Assembly (NCBI GenBank): GCA_947359465.1
Contig: OX375883.1
Coordinates: 91,940,911 to 92,004,910, forward strand
Reading direction: 5' to 3'
DNA length: 64,000 nt
DNA from: Metellina segmentata
Lineage: Eukaryota; Arthropoda; Arachnida; Araneae; Tetragnathidae
The notes beneath the pieces were generated by a model that saw only the letters and a list, made by a program, of their open reading frames with translations, was not told the DNA's origin and made no database searches. Made by a program: the position numbers and the translations under genes. This document shows, piece by piece, positions 10,602 to 22,187 of the stretch (within the stretch, counting starts at the first letter, position 1; each line of letters opens with the position of its first letter).

Positions 10602-11558
10602 TATGATATATTAGTACATATCATACTACTATGATATATTATGATGCATAAGTAGTGTGATACTTTAAAGGGGTCCAAAACACAAAAATCGTCAAATTTT
10701 CGATTTTTTCCCCTATTATTTTAAGAAATTCTCTGTGTCGCTTAAAATGATGTCTAAATCATGTTTCTATCTTAATTAGAACTAGAGATATAATAATATT
10801 TGTGGTGCGTTGTTTTGAAGGTCTAACACTCTTGACAGTTGTTGTCATGACAACAACATCTGTCTTTAAAACTTTAAATGCGTTTTTCTCCATGATACAT
10901 TTTTCAAGATTTCCTGTATTCAAATTGCTAGAAGTCGAAAACCGATAAAGTTTAAGGGTTGAAATTTGGATTATATCTTTTTCAAACATTATACTTTAAT
11001 TTTGATTCAGTAAATTCGAAAGAAATATTTACTTTTTAAAATATGACTTTAAAAAAAAGTACCTTAAAATTTTAAAAAATTTTCATTCAAATATTTTTTT
11101 ATTTTTTATTAAATTAATATTTTTTAAATTGCTGAATCAAAATTAAAGTTTATAAATTTGTGAATAATTTACTGCAAGAATTTTGAAAATGGATCAAGAA
11201 TATTTTGAGTCTTAGCAATTTAAAATGACCCCTCTTTTTTTCAAAAAATTTTAATTTAAAATTTTTAAAAAACTTTTGGAAAAATTTTGTGTTGTGATTT
11301 TGTTTATTAGTTAGATGGGTAATCAGTACAAAAAAAATTCAAAATTCTAAATTAATTAATATTTTTTTTTTTCAATTTGTCCCGGACCCCCTTAGTATGA
11401 TGTGTATTTAGTTTTAGTATATACCTACCGCGACAGGTAAAATATGACCGCGATATTTCCCTATTTTAACTCAAATACGCAAACCCTGTAGAACATGTTT
11501 CCTACATAAGTAGTATAATATATTTTTTCATATCATACTACTATAATATATTATGATA
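10602..11558. other. AT-rich DNA with palindromic AGTATGATAT motifs
   Basis: TAGTATGATATATTA and its complement recur near 10602-10650 and 11510-11555. The stretch 10990-11390 is dominated by A and T runs. A CGCGAC(A)GGTAAAATATGAC fragment at about 11430-11510 belongs to the Helitron-like family. No gene was seen. Confidence 0.5.
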
Positions 11559-12301
11559 CTAGCCACTACGTGGCTAGCCCGGCGTTGCCCGTGCCCGTGG
11601 TATAAGGTATTATTCTGGTGTAAAATTTTCCGTTGAAATTTTTAACGAATCCGCTTTTACGAAAAAGAACTAAACAATGCCTGCCAAAATGTTTTTTTTA
11701 TTTTTTTGCTCTCCACTGAAATCAAAGAGGGCAAGAAATGTAATCTGTTTTTTTTTAATGCGAAGGGCACGAAATGTAATCTGTTTATTTTTGGAAAGGG
11801 GAAGTTACCGTGACGTCACAATCTCGTGTGAAAATATAAAAGAAAAATTCAATTGAAAAGTTATTTATATAAAGAAGATCATATTTTTAGGTATGGATCT
11901 AAAGTGAAATTTTCCGCAGATTTCAAATCCGCTGAAATTTTTACTCTATCTTTAACGGTCTAGGAGATAGAAAAAGAAATTACTCCAAAAAGTTCTTGTT
12001 AAAAGATTGTTTGTTTTTATCGTCTGGCTGGAAAATTATTCCTCCGAGCAAAATCAAAACGGAAACGAAAACAATAAATTTAGAATATGCAATCTCTTCT
12101 ATGCTGTAGTATTCAATAATGATTAAATTTCATAAAATTCATTTTAAAATGTTCTAGATTGAATTTTAAAATTCGCCGGGACTCAAAAATTGCAAAATAT
12201 TTTGACTACCTGTGTGCTAAATCTCATTGCTGTAAGTGCCATAGAATCATCAGGATTTTGCGGCAAGAAACAGACAGACAAACACTTCCTATTATAGTAG
12301 A
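11559..12301 (-). mobile_element. Non-autonomous Helitron of the TCTACTAT family
   Basis: On the minus strand it starts TCTACTATAATAGGAAGTG, the common arthropod Helitron 5' end type. It ends with GGGCAACGCCGGGCTAG, a GCCACGTAGTGGC hairpin and CTAG followed by T. It shares the GCAGATTTCAAATC core with the opposite-strand copy at 13252-13833. No coding capacity. Confidence 0.78.
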
Positions 12302-12450
12302 GACATAATAGTTAGTAGTGTGATATTTTAGTGTGACATGTATTTAGTTTAAGTATATACCTACCGCAACAGATAAAATATGACCGCGACATTTCCCTGT
12401 TTGAACTCAAATATACAAACCCTGTAGAACATGTTTCTTGTCAATATTCT
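12302..12450. repeat. Helitron-like fragment
   Basis: Carries the TATATACCTACCGC and AAATATGACCGCGACATTTCC blocks seen also at 11415-11510. Confidence 0.5.
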
Positions 12451-12839
12451 TTGGTTGTATTCGAACTCGCAACCCTCCGGTTGCTAGGGCGTAACTCTTC
12501 CAACCGAGCTACCGCATCCCAAATTGGCCCAAGAGACTACCATTTTTTACTGACTCCTGATGAGATGAAAACCCTAAACCATAAGAATGGACTTTGAAAA
12601 GAACCCCTTTTACAATCTGAACCAAAGAAACGAGAATGTTAATCTCCTTTCGCGTCACCAGTAAAAAGGCAGTGGACTTCAGTAATAGGAAAAACAATCA
12701 CAATTACGAACGGAAAGTAGAACATTATTCCCTCAGAACAAAAAAAAAGCCTTCTAGATATGAAACAAAGCACAAAACAAACCTCCAGACACTATTAAAA
12801 AGACATTATGAGGTGGTGATAGTTTCTTGTATTAATCAA
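12450..12839 (-). repeat. Repeat C with tRNA-like head, copy 1
   Basis: Nearly the same 400-bp sequence occurs at 26550-26950, where it adjoins a complete SINE-B. The left end is a tRNA-like head on the minus strand (GTTCGAATCC-type B box, TAGCTCGGTTGG-type A box). The rest (GATGAAAACCCTAAACCATA onward) has no relative except weak fragments at 25110-25280 and 29150-29370. The 62- and 71-residue open frames are repeat-borne. Confidence 0.7.
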
Positions 12840-13251
12840 CTAGCTGAATAACCCGGCGCTGCTCGGTTTTCAAATATGACCGAGACATTTCCCTGTGTTA
12901 ACTCAAATACACAAACCCTGTAGAATATGTTTCTTACCTCGACAGCTAAAATATGACCTCGACAGTTCCCTGTGTTAACTCATACACAAACCCTGCAGAA
13001 CGTGTTTCCTTGTCCATATCCATTTAATGTAGAAATAAAACCTCTAGATTTTAAAATTGGGGCTTCGAGGGGCACTTTTAGGACTACCTATGTGCCAATT
13101 TTCATGACTACAGATGGGTCTGAAGGTAGGAAAGATATAGCCTGCTTTCCGCAGTGTTCTAAAGTATAAGTGTACCAAATTTGGTGTGGATTAGTCAAAC
13201 GGTGTAGATTTGTATAGAGAAGATACACACACATCCCTTTTTATACATATA
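12840..13251 (-). mobile_element. Helitron-like element (CCCGGCGCTG type), minus strand
   Basis: CTAG at 12840-12843 precedes CTGAATAACCCGGCG. The other end (TATAAAAAGGGATGTGTGTG on the minus strand) matches the 5' end at 33028. It abuts the next Helitron directly at 13251/13252. Confidence 0.62.
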
Positions 13252-13833
13252 TCTACTATTATAAAAGGAAGTGTTTGTTTGCCGCAAAATCCTGACGATT
13301 CTATGGCACTTACAGCAATGAGATTTGGCACACAGGTAGTCCGAAGTTTTTGCAATTTTTGGGTCGCGGCGAATTTTAAAATTCAATCTTGAAGATTTTT
13401 AAATGAATTTAATTGTTTTATTCTCTGCCTGGATCTTCAAACGCGGTGGACTTTTCCCACTCATGCAACCTTGTAGTCAGGGTTTGGAACCATGCCAAAT
13501 TTTTTTCATCCACAGAAGGCGGATAAATTTTTTTTTTTTCGTTTCTGCTTTGATTTTACGCGGACGAATAATTTCCCAGCCAGACGATAAATCTTTTTAC
13601 TGAAGTCAAATTTCTTTTTTTCTGGAACTCCTAGACCGTTAAAGACAGAGTAAAAATTTCAACGGATTTGAAATCTGTGGAAAATTTCAGTTTAGATTAA
13701 TACCTAAAAATATGATTTTGTTTAAATAAATAATTTTTTAATTGAATATATATCTTCAACAGTTTTGAAATCTGCGGAAAATTTTACACAAGATTAATAC
13801 CTTACACCACGGGCACGGGCAACGCCGGGCTAG
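13252..13833 (+). mobile_element. Non-autonomous Helitron with both ends
   Basis: Starts TCTACTATTATAAAAGGAAG and ends GGGCAACGCCGGGCTAG, with host A at 13251 and T at 13834 as expected. It is 582 bp long, non-coding, and inverted relative to 11559-12301. Confidence 0.85.
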
Positions 13834-14031
13834 TAGATTATATCAACTAAATTACGACGTAGAATGTTTTTGTGTAAGAGGGATTTTTAGTATAATATAT
13901 ATACGAGGATTTCATTTCATGTTACTTAATGCCTCTCGCATGATACATATCATGGGTACCCTAAACAGTAATTTTTCGCCGTTGTAACGACGCTTAGCGT
14001 TTAATCTAAATGGCATGGCCAATAAACTACC

Positions 14032-14183
14032 ATATCGCACCCCTGCAAACACCACAAATACTTACCTAAAATTTAAAAGAAGCTTTTCCTATTTCAATAT
14101 AAGTTTTATAGTATCCTTTAAGTTGATGTTTCTCAAATTCTGCAATTTTGAGTTGCGACACTTTTCTTGCAGGGGTGCGATAT
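14032..14183. mobile_element. Small MITE with 16-bp perfect inverted ends
   Basis: ATATCGCACCCCTGCA at 14032-14047 is exactly repeated in inverted form at 14168-14183. The 152-bp length fits a miniature inverted-repeat element. The target duplication is unclear. Confidence 0.65.
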
Positions 14184-14829
14184 CATCACCCATACGTAAT
14201 GTGGTTTCGCCGTAATGTTAAAAGTTAGGCTTTTTGGTCGAAAAATGTGGTTTTTGTGCTCGGAGCTAAACTTTATCGTACGACTTTTACGAAACTATTG
14301 GACTAGACGTAATTCGTGATAACAAAGCGATTGGCTACCTCGGAATTTTCGCACCTCTAATGGTTTTAGAGAAAATGCGATGTCTAGGTACCAAATTTTC
14401 CCCTGTATGTAATAAGCTACTTGAAAGAAGTTAGTATAGCTGAGATCGTAAAATTTAATGTAAGAACTAGATAGCGTTTTGACTTCTTAACCGGCTTATA
14501 TTGAGTACTGAAATACACAAGTTTATATGAAATAGACATTGGCACGGAAGCTGATTTCCCTTCATCTCAAAAAACATAAAATTGAGGAAGCTTGTTCTTG
14601 CATACATGCCACTTCCAAAAAGTAGGACCACGAAAACACTAACGCCATCTATATTTATCTTAGAGAGGAGCGTTATTCAAGTAGTGTACTGACAACTACA
14701 AAAAATATGTATTCTTAAATGAAAATACAGTATTTCTATACAGCTCACTCACAAGATGTCCTATCTGCTGATACAAAAACGACGCTATAGCATATAATTT
14801 TTGGCCCAAAATTGCGCTCAAGAACTTGA
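14184..14829. other. No recognisable feature
   Basis: No repeats, transposon ends or coding signal recognised. Confidence 0.35.
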
Positions 14830-15835
14830 TGCAAAATTTCAGCGCACAAGGTGAAAAGTAGCCCATTCTGGCAACACTTGGCTCAGTGACAGTAAAACTT
14901 TCCTTGCTTGTGCATGCTCATTACTTAACGTTCTCTGTCCTGCGTTTGCTACAGATTGTTCAAATATGACACTTGAGTCACAAAACCCAACCCACCAAAT
15001 CTTTCTTGAGTGTGGATGTAAATTTCTTGAAATTGTCGGTCTTGTGATTAGCGCAGCTTTGCCAAATATGACCCTTGTTCCACAAAAAAAAAAAAAAGAA
15101 CCTTTCGACATCGCAATATAACTCTGCTTTTTTCATTTGAGGACACCTGAATCAAAAGCAATTACCAGCTTACAAGGTACAGTTTATCCAAATAGGACGC
15201 CCAACCTCCCAAAACATTCTTGAGTGTGCATGTCCATCACTTGAAATTACCTGCTTCGTGTTCGGCACAGCTTGGCCAAACATGACCCTTGCGCGAATAA
15301 AAAGCCAACCTTTCAACGTCATAATGTAACTATTGACTCATCACATTTGAGGACCTTTAATGTAGTGAATCGAAGGCAATTAACAGCTTATGAAGCACAG
15401 CTTGTCCAAATGTGACACATAGACCACAACCCACCAAATCATACCTGAGTGTACTTGTCCTTCGCTATAAATTGTCTGCCTTGTGTTTGGCACAGCATGG
15501 CCAAACATTACCCTTACGCTCCTACCAACCAATCTTTCAACATCGTAATATAACTCTCCTCTGATCACATTTGAGAACCCGTGATTTAACGAATCAAAAG
15601 CAACTACTTTCAACTTACAAAGCACTAGTCCAAATATAACAAGCCACAAAATCAAGCCAACCAATCGCGGTACATGTCCAGTCCATGAAATTGCCTGTCT
15701 TCGTCAAATATGACCCTCCGTACCATAATAAACCAACCTTTCAGCATCGGAATATAACTCTCCGCTCATCACATTTTAGGACCCCCTGATTTAGTGCATC
15801 AAAAGCAATTACCAGCTTACGAGAGTCAAACACTG
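14830..15835 (+). repeat. Diverged ~220-bp satellite, four to five units
   Basis: The marker TTGAAATT(G/A)(C/T)C followed by GTGTT(T/C)GGCACAGC recurs near 15022, 15240, 15463 and 15684 (spacing 218-223). Each unit also carries TCCAAATATGAC-like and CATCACATTTGAGGAC blocks. The minus-strand open frames of 90 and 94 residues are products of the repeat. Confidence 0.78.
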
Positions 15836-15839
15836 ATAA

Positions 15840-16255
15840 ACCGGATGCGACGGACGATCCTACAGAAAAACGTCGAAAGCGTGTGAGGTCTCAAATAAGC
15901 GAGCCCTCATAAATATCTCCAAGGGAAGCAACCTCTGAATCAAGTTCCTCTTCACCATTTCCGGTTCTCTTCAAAAACCATTACGCAAGGACTTACGATG
16001 ACAAAACCTTCAATCCGTGCCATATTTCCCAGCCCTCGGAATTAGTTTATAATTTCCCCGTATAATTGTTGCTTTTTTACGTCCCCGAAGATGCCAGCGT
16101 CTGTAATTGCTACCTTATCACGCAATAAATGCGAGAGAAAAGGTCCTTTGTTTACTCGATGGAAACACCTGGCAGTGGTTGGGGGATGAGGTTTTTACCA
16201 TTAGGCCCCGTAATTTCTGGGATGATTAATAGGCTTCCGGAAGGGGATGATGCTG
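15840..16255. other. Unique-looking DNA, possible regulatory element
   Basis: Unlike its surroundings this stretch has no recognisable repeat. It contains a forkhead-like TTTGTTTACT, an E-box CACCTG and AATTAG/TAATTG motifs within 250 bp. Coding potential is absent. Confidence 0.3.
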
Positions 16256-16635
16256 CTGCCATTTAGTTTAATACAATAGTTCTTTCTGAGGTTGCGCTGG
16301 AGCAAGCCACTCGGAACTACCTCTGCCAGGTGGAGTTGGAGTCTCAGGGTGTGGTTGGAAGGGGCTTGTGGGACATAGTGTAAAAGGAGAACAGCGATCT
16401 ACCTGGTTAAAGTTGCAGTTGTGTAAATCCGCGTGTACATCGGAGTTGCAAATATTGTTCTCCTCCTTTTTGTGGCGAGGACGTTTTATTTTCACCTATC
16501 CTGACCCCTTTTCGACCCACTCCGGTGCTTGCCGACTTTATCGGCAGCACCAAGGGGTCAGCACTCTTCTCACCCCTTTGTAGAGAAGAGATATCGACAT
16601 TCATCACGCCATTTCCATCGAAAGGGTCACTCACT
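16256..16635 (+). repeat. Repeat F, most complete copy
   Basis: The first half (TAGTTTAATA then CGGAACTACCTCTG) is shared with 18546-18790. The second half (GACTTTATCGGCA and CTTCTC.CCCCTTTG.AGAGAAGAG) is shared with 19640-19865. It has no coding sequence that survives comparison between copies. The class is unknown. Confidence 0.55.
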
Positions 16636-16649
16636 GACAGTTTCGCGGG

Positions 16650-16985
16650 TAATGGTAATGGTAATTTTTAGTTAACGTCGTACTAGAGCAACACAACGGG
16701 CTATTGACGACGGTCCGGGATCAGTCCCTTAAGGGAAAGATCCGAGGACAACACCTCGTAATTTTGAACCACGGTCAGATGACGAAGCAACACCTGAGCT
16801 GGCACCCCACTCTCCAAACTTCCACGCCAACCCAACGTGAGGACTTTCGGCCACGACAGATTTAAGGTGCACCAGCCGCCTCTACACCATACGCTTACAA
16901 AAACATCCATGCCCGGACCCGGATTCGAACCAGGAACCTTCCGATCTAGAGGCTAACACCTTAACCACTATACCGTTTGGTCGGC
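16650..16985 (-). mobile_element. Full-length SINE-A with target duplication
   Basis: A tRNA-like head lies at the right end (minus strand: TAGTGGTTAAGG and GGTTCGAATCC promoter boxes), with the standard body and a short (TAATGG) tail at the left. It is flanked by the exact 14-bp duplication GACAGTTTCGCGGG (16636-16649 and 16986-16999), so insertion is recent. The small open frame through the body recurs in other copies only because the copies are alike. Confidence 0.93.
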
Positions 16986-16999
16986 GACAGTTTCGCGGG

Positions 17000-17476
17000 A
17001 TATGTGGTCGAGGCAAGCAATGAGAGCAGAATGTCACAATCAACGAACAAAAGATGGCGTGAGCGTTCACAGGGTGCCGAAGGGATGAGGGGAGCGGTGG
17101 TTGTCAAACAATACCGAAAGGGGTCGAAAATGGGCGAGCATTTTCACCCCAAATTTCGTCGTGGAGAAATGTCCCCAAAAATGCTGTAGTCCTTTGACCT
17201 TCACCGACTCTTGGTGGAAAACAAAATTGGTGTTGCAAACAACCACCACTCTCGACACGAGATCTTGACTATAAATTAATGACGTTTCCCGGAATGCCTT
17301 CGATGTTTGGAGGGAGGATGTGTTCGTCAACTCCGGTGTAAACGAGACTAACATTGATAAAAAGAGTTACCGAGATTGTATCCAATGCAACAACAAAAGT
17401 CATATGCCTAGCTTAAGTTAATCTTATAAGACATTTTACATTTTCAACTAAATGGGGCCGTGATACCCCAGTTAAA
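17000..17476. other. Mostly unrecognised, part related to repeat F
   Basis: Minus-strand GTTTACACCGGAG-like fragments recall repeat F. No gene was seen; the overlapping open frames of 70-95 residues lack family resemblance. Confidence 0.3.
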
Positions 17477-17795
17477 TGGTAGGTATGTATGTATTTTAAT
17501 TAACGGCATACTGCAGCAACATAATGGGCTATTGGTGACGGTCCGGGATCAATCCCCTAAAGGAAAGACTCGAGGACAGCACCTAGTCATTTTCAACTAC
17601 TGTCAGATGAGGAGGTCAACACAGGAGCTGGCACCCCACTCTCCGAACGTCCACACCACGCCAACGTGAGGGTAATGGAGTACACAACAGATTTAAAACG
17701 CACTAGTCTGTACAGGACAGTTTTGGGTTCAATTCGAACTCGCAAACCTCCGGCTGCCGATCCCTTGCTTTTCCAACCGGCTTACCCCAACGAGA
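17477..17795 (-). mobile_element. SINE-B copy
   Basis: Its body is shared with SINE-A (GATCCCGGACCGTC type), but the tRNA-like head differs (minus strand: GGATCGGCAGCCGGAGGTTT region with a GAGTTCGAAT B box). Confidence 0.78.
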
Positions 17796-17796
17796 A

Positions 17797-18090
17797 AACG
17801 TAACGGAATTGCAACCGGAGGTTTGCAAGTTCGACACTCGATCCAACCAAAGACATTCGTGTACACACGGTGGTTGGTGTGCACGTGAAATCTACCATGG
17901 ACTCAAATATTCTCACGTTCTCGTGATGTGGAAGTTTGAAGTGAGGTGGCAGCTCCGGTATTGACCTCGTCATATGACAGAATTTCAAATTGACTTCGTG
18001 TTGTCCTCGTGTTTTTTCCTTGGAGATTGATCCCGGACCGTCGTCAATATCTCGCTGAATGTTTCAATAGTGCGACGTTCGTTAACTATC
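17797..18090 (+). mobile_element. SINE-B copy, diverged
   Basis: Plus-strand head with GCAACCGGAGGTTTGCAAG, then GTGTACACACGGTGGTTGG, the shared core CACGTGAAATC and the GATCCCGGACCGTCGTCAAT tail. Confidence 0.75.
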
Positions 18091-18109
18091 TATCACTAAG
18101 TAATATATT

Positions 18110-18424
18110 AGGTAATTTTTAATAAACGTCGTACTAGAGCAACGCAACGATCTATTGACGACGGTCCGGGATCAATCCCCTAAGCGAAATATTCGAAAAT
18201 ACCACGTAATTTTGAACCACGGTCGGATGACAAGAAAACACCTGAGCAGGCACTCCACTCTCCAGACCAACCCAACGTGAGAACTTTCGGCTACGACGGA
18301 TTTAAGGGGAAACAGCCGCCTCTACACCATACGCTTACAAACATCCATGCCCTGACCCGGATTCGAACCAGGAATCTTCCGATCTAGAGGCTAACACCTA
18401 AACAACCAGACCGGTTGGTCGGCA
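18110..18424 (-). mobile_element. SINE-A copy
   Basis: Minus-strand copy with the head at 18350-18424 (GGTTCGAATCC B box) and a tail at 18110. Moderately diverged. Confidence 0.85.
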
Positions 18425-18545
18425 CCTATCACTGAGATTTTCATTTAAAACTAGTTTTTGTTTCGGGTATTGTGGATTTTTACTTTGGTCTCAGAATAAT
18501 AATTTTTTGGGGGGTGCTTACAGGGACTGAGCAACTGGCTGTCCC

Positions 18546-18800
18546 CTCTTAGTTTAATAAAACAGTTTTCGAAGGTGGCGCTGAAACGAGCCGTTCGGAA
18601 CTGCCTCTGACAGGTGGACTTTCTCCAGTGTCCTAGGGTGCGGTTCTATCATGGATGGGCTTTTGGGGTGTTGTGAAAAAGCTTGGCAGGAAGCTGCGTC
18701 GTTTAAAAACTCATCAATGAGTGCGCATTCAGACGATAACCCGGAAGAATTATGGACCAATGGAGGGGCTGATGGGGAACACAGTTGCAGTTTGTTTCAC
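18546..18800 (+). repeat. Repeat F, left part
   Basis: Matches 16256-16370: TAGTTTAATA, CGGAACTGCCTCTG and the GGTGGACT stretch. No surviving coding frame. Confidence 0.5.
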
Positions 18801-18894
18801 TGATCCTAAAAGTTAGGCTAATAAACTTTCCTTGACACAGAAACGGGGCATTTTGTGTGGTGGAGATTATGGAACACATACATATTATATGGAC

Positions 18895-19535
18895 ATATTA
18901 CTATTAGGAAGTTAATACTTATTAATTACTATTAATTATATTACTATTACTATTAATTATATTACTATTACTATTAATCATATTACTATTACTATTAATT
19001 GTATATTACTATTAATTGTATATTACTATTACTATTAATCATATTACTATTACTATTAATTGTATATTACTATAAATAATATTACTATTACTATTAATTG
19101 TATATTACTATTAATTGTATATTACTATTACTATTAATCATATTACTATTACTATTAATTGTATATTACTATAAATAATATTACTATTACTATTAATTAT
19201 ATTACAATCAATTGTACATTACTATTACTATCAATTGTACATTACTATTGCTATTAATTATATTACTATTACTATTAATTATATTACTATTACTATTAAT
19301 TATATTACTATTACTATTAATTATATTACTATTACTATTAATTATATTACTGTTACTATTAATTATATTACTATTAATTATATAACTATTAATTATATTA
19401 CTATTAATTATATTACTATTACTATTAATTATATTACTGTTACTATTAATTATATTACTATTAATTATATAACTATTAATTATATTACTATTAATTATAT
19501 TACTATTACTATTAATTTATTACTATTAGGACATA
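18895..19535 (+). repeat. 21-bp minisatellite (TTACTATTACTATTAATTA type)
   Basis: More than 25 units of TTACTATTACTATTAATTA with variant 12-15 bp units mixed in. Since the main unit is a multiple of three, a long open frame of Tyr-Ile-Thr-Ile repeats arises that has no start context or homologue. Confidence 0.95.
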
Positions 19536-19639
19536 TTACTATTAGGAAACTGCGTGTTTTTCAGGAAAAGTACTTTATTCTATTTTGTAAAGGGTCAATA
19601 TACACAACAGGAAGGCAGACCTTTTGCTTATATTGACGT

Positions 19640-19865
19640 ACTTTCCACAAGTTCTCTGTAAAGCCGCGTTTACAACGGATTTGTAGATACATTTATCTTT
19701 CTTTGTGTGGCGGAGACGTTTACCTTTCGTCTCTTTTTTCCACCGACTCCAGTGTAAACGCTTTGTGGACTTTATCGGCAACCCTCCGAGCGCATTCTTC
19801 TCGCCCCTTTGCAGAGAAGAGTGGTCACTTTTCATCAAGATGCCGAGTTCCTCGCCCATTTTACT
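19640..19865 (+). repeat. Repeat F, right part
   Basis: Shares the GACTTTATCGGCA and CCCCTTTG-AGAGAAGAG blocks with 16418-16630. Confidence 0.55.
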
Positions 19866-19929
19866 CCAGGCACTGTTCTTTTAATTTTTGTCTTTGTACT
19901 CGGTGTAGTTTGGTCCCACAGGACAGGCC

Positions 19930-19945
19930 TCTCTCTCTCTCTCTA
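19930..19945. repeat. (CT)n microsatellite
   Basis: Short CTCTCTCTCT run. Confidence 0.8.
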
Positions 19946-20039
19946 AATAGTTCCATTAATGTTTTTACCAGCTCTTTCGTCTATGCCATCTTACTTCACT
20001 CACTGGAAATTATGGAGGGTGAAAATCGGTAGGTATTGT

Positions 20040-20505
20040 CAACCACTTGAAGTAGAAAATGAGCCCCCAAAACATGCATTTCAACTCAATCCGTACTGAA
20101 TTAAACGAAACAGCGATGAGGTCAAAACCAAGAAACAGTTTCCTCAACCAATAGCTGCTGGCCATTTATTTTTTATTGGCCCGTAAATTTAGCATCGTCG
20201 AAAACAATCCAGAGGCTGTTGAACGCGGAGGAAATTAATCATCGAAGGATCTCTGTTCAAGGTCACGAAACCAATTTGCGTAATTGCATAATCATCTCAG
20301 TTCTGTTTAAAGTGACAAAATGATTTGAACGGTAATTTATCAAAACAGTTGAAAAGCTAATTGCAGTGGAACGGTACTCATTTTGAGCTCAAATTAGGAA
20401 CGGGTTGTTTCACTGGTGGAACAACTCCGCTTTTTGTTTAAAAAATGGCTGTTAATCCCACATTCGGAACCATGGCAAAGACAAAACCTCTGCCAACAAA
20501 ATAAA
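20040..20505. other. Unique-looking DNA with nuclear-receptor and homeodomain motifs
   Basis: No repeat was recognised. TCAAGGTCA at 20257-20265 is a perfect FTZ-F1/SF-1 type half site. ATTAATCATC, GTAATTGCATAA and GCTAATTGC lie within 200 bp of it. A poly-T run follows at about 20508. Confidence 0.35.
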
Positions 20506-20551
20506 GCTCTTTTTTTTTTTTTTTTTTTACCAAACTTTTCAACTAGAGATC

Positions 20552-20883
20552 CGGCCGATCAACTGGTATAGTGGTTAAGGTGTTAGCCTCTAGATCGGAA
20601 AGTTCCTGGTTCGAATCCGGTTCCGGGCATGGATGTTTGTAAGCGCATGGTGTAGAGGCGGCTGGTGCACCTTAAATCTGTCGTGGCCGAAAGTCCTCAC
20701 GTTGGGTTGGTGTGGAAGTTTGGAGAGTGGGGTGCCAGCTCAGATGTTGCTTCGTCATTTGACCGTGGTTCAAAATTACGAGATGTTGTCCTCGGATCTC
20801 TCCCTTAAGGGATTGATCCCGGACCGTCATCAATAGCCCGTTGTGTTGCTCTATTACGACTTTTACTAAAATTACCATTACCA
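20552..20883 (+). mobile_element. Full-length SINE-A with target duplication
   Basis: Complete head (TATAGTGGTTAAGG, GGTTCGAATCC), body and tail. The flanks TCAACTAGAGATC (20539-20551) and TCAACTAGGGATC (20884-20896) are a target duplication with one change. Confidence 0.92.
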
Positions 20884-21069
20884 TCAACTAGGGATCGGTT
20901 AGGATTCAAGCAATCTGATTGGATTTAAGTTCAAAGCAGGACAACTCTGAAATAAAAGATAAACCCAATAGAAATATATTATATGTTTAAAATATCAGTC
21001 AAACACCAACAATCAAAGAGAGGTCTAAAAGCATGTATCGGTGTAATACATAAAGGAAACGATAGCCCG

Positions 21070-21447
21070 ATGTCATGCTCTAGTACGACGTTAATTAAAA
21101 AATTACCAATTACCTTTATATAATGTAATTTTTAATTAACGTCGTACTAGAGCAACACAACGGGCTATTGACGACGGTCCGGAATCAGTCCCTTAAGGGA
21201 AAGATTCGAGGACAACACCTCGTAATTTTGAACCACGGTCAGATGACGAAGCAACACCTGAGCTGGCACCCCACTCTCCAAACTTCCACGCCAACCCAAC
21301 GTGAGGACTTTCGGCCACGACAGATTTAAGGTGCACCAGCCGCCTCTACACCATACGCTTACAAACATCCATTCCCGGACCCGGATTCGAACCGGGAACC
21401 TTCCGTTCTAGATGCCAACACCTTAACCACCACACCAGTTGGTCGGT
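21070..21447 (-). mobile_element. SINE-A copy beside a short inverted tail fragment
   Basis: The main copy (21119-21447) has a full head and body on the minus strand. At 21075-21110 lies an opposite-facing 3' tail fragment (CTAGTACGACGTTAATTAA). Confidence 0.85.
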
Positions 21448-21507
21448 CCTAATATAAGTTTCGCGTGATCGCTGTTAAAATATGTCTGTAGTATGAAAGT
21501 CACAGTG

Positions 21508-21727
21508 GTAATTTGTAATTAACGTCGAACTAGAGCAACACAACGGGCTATTGACGATGGTCCGGGCACGCTCCAAACTTCTACACCATCCAACGTGAGG
21601 ATTTTCGGCCGATTTAAGGTGTATCAGCCGCTTCTATACCATACGCTTACATACATCCCTGCCCGGACCAGGAACCTTCCAATCTAGAGGCTAACACCTT
21701 AACCACTATACCGGTTGGTCGGCGAAA
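21508..21727 (-). mobile_element. Internally deleted SINE-A
   Basis: Keeps the tail (AACTAGAGCAACACAACG) and the head (CCTTAACCACTATACCGG), but much of the body is missing. Confidence 0.8.
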
Positions 21728-21729
21728 GT

Positions 21730-22179
21730 CACAGTGGAACGTGGAGGAAACACTTTCGAACAAAAATCGACGCTATTTGTTTATTGTTCGAATTGCAACA
21801 ACAGATGTAAACAATATAAAATTAGTACTTGTAGGATTCATTCGCATATTTTGCGGCTTAGTTTAAGTACAATTGTGTACAGTTAAGGAGCACCGTAATA
21901 TTGTTAACGCTATGCAGAAGAACTCGCCACTATTATGAAATTCTTCAGCTGTATGATTTCAGAAAGCAATGGGAAATCTGGATGATAGAAATCAGCGCAG
22001 GAAAGGTTTAACTAGAGGAATTAGATAAAGCATCTATAAATAACCAAACACAGCATTTATTTAACCTTTCCGATGGTTACAGTTAGCAAAACTGACCAGA
22101 TCTTGATGGACGAGACGCGTCCGCATTCGAACAAAAATTGACAAGATTCTTATGTGGTCGTCAATAACAAATTAATATA
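21730..22179. other. No recognisable feature
   Basis: Unannotated AT-rich DNA up to the hAT target duplication. Confidence 0.3.
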
Positions 22180-22187
22180 CCTTGATG

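Noticed and set aside
19235..19636. 133-codon plus-strand frame of YITITIN repeats
   Set aside because: Direct translation of the 21-bp AT minisatellite.
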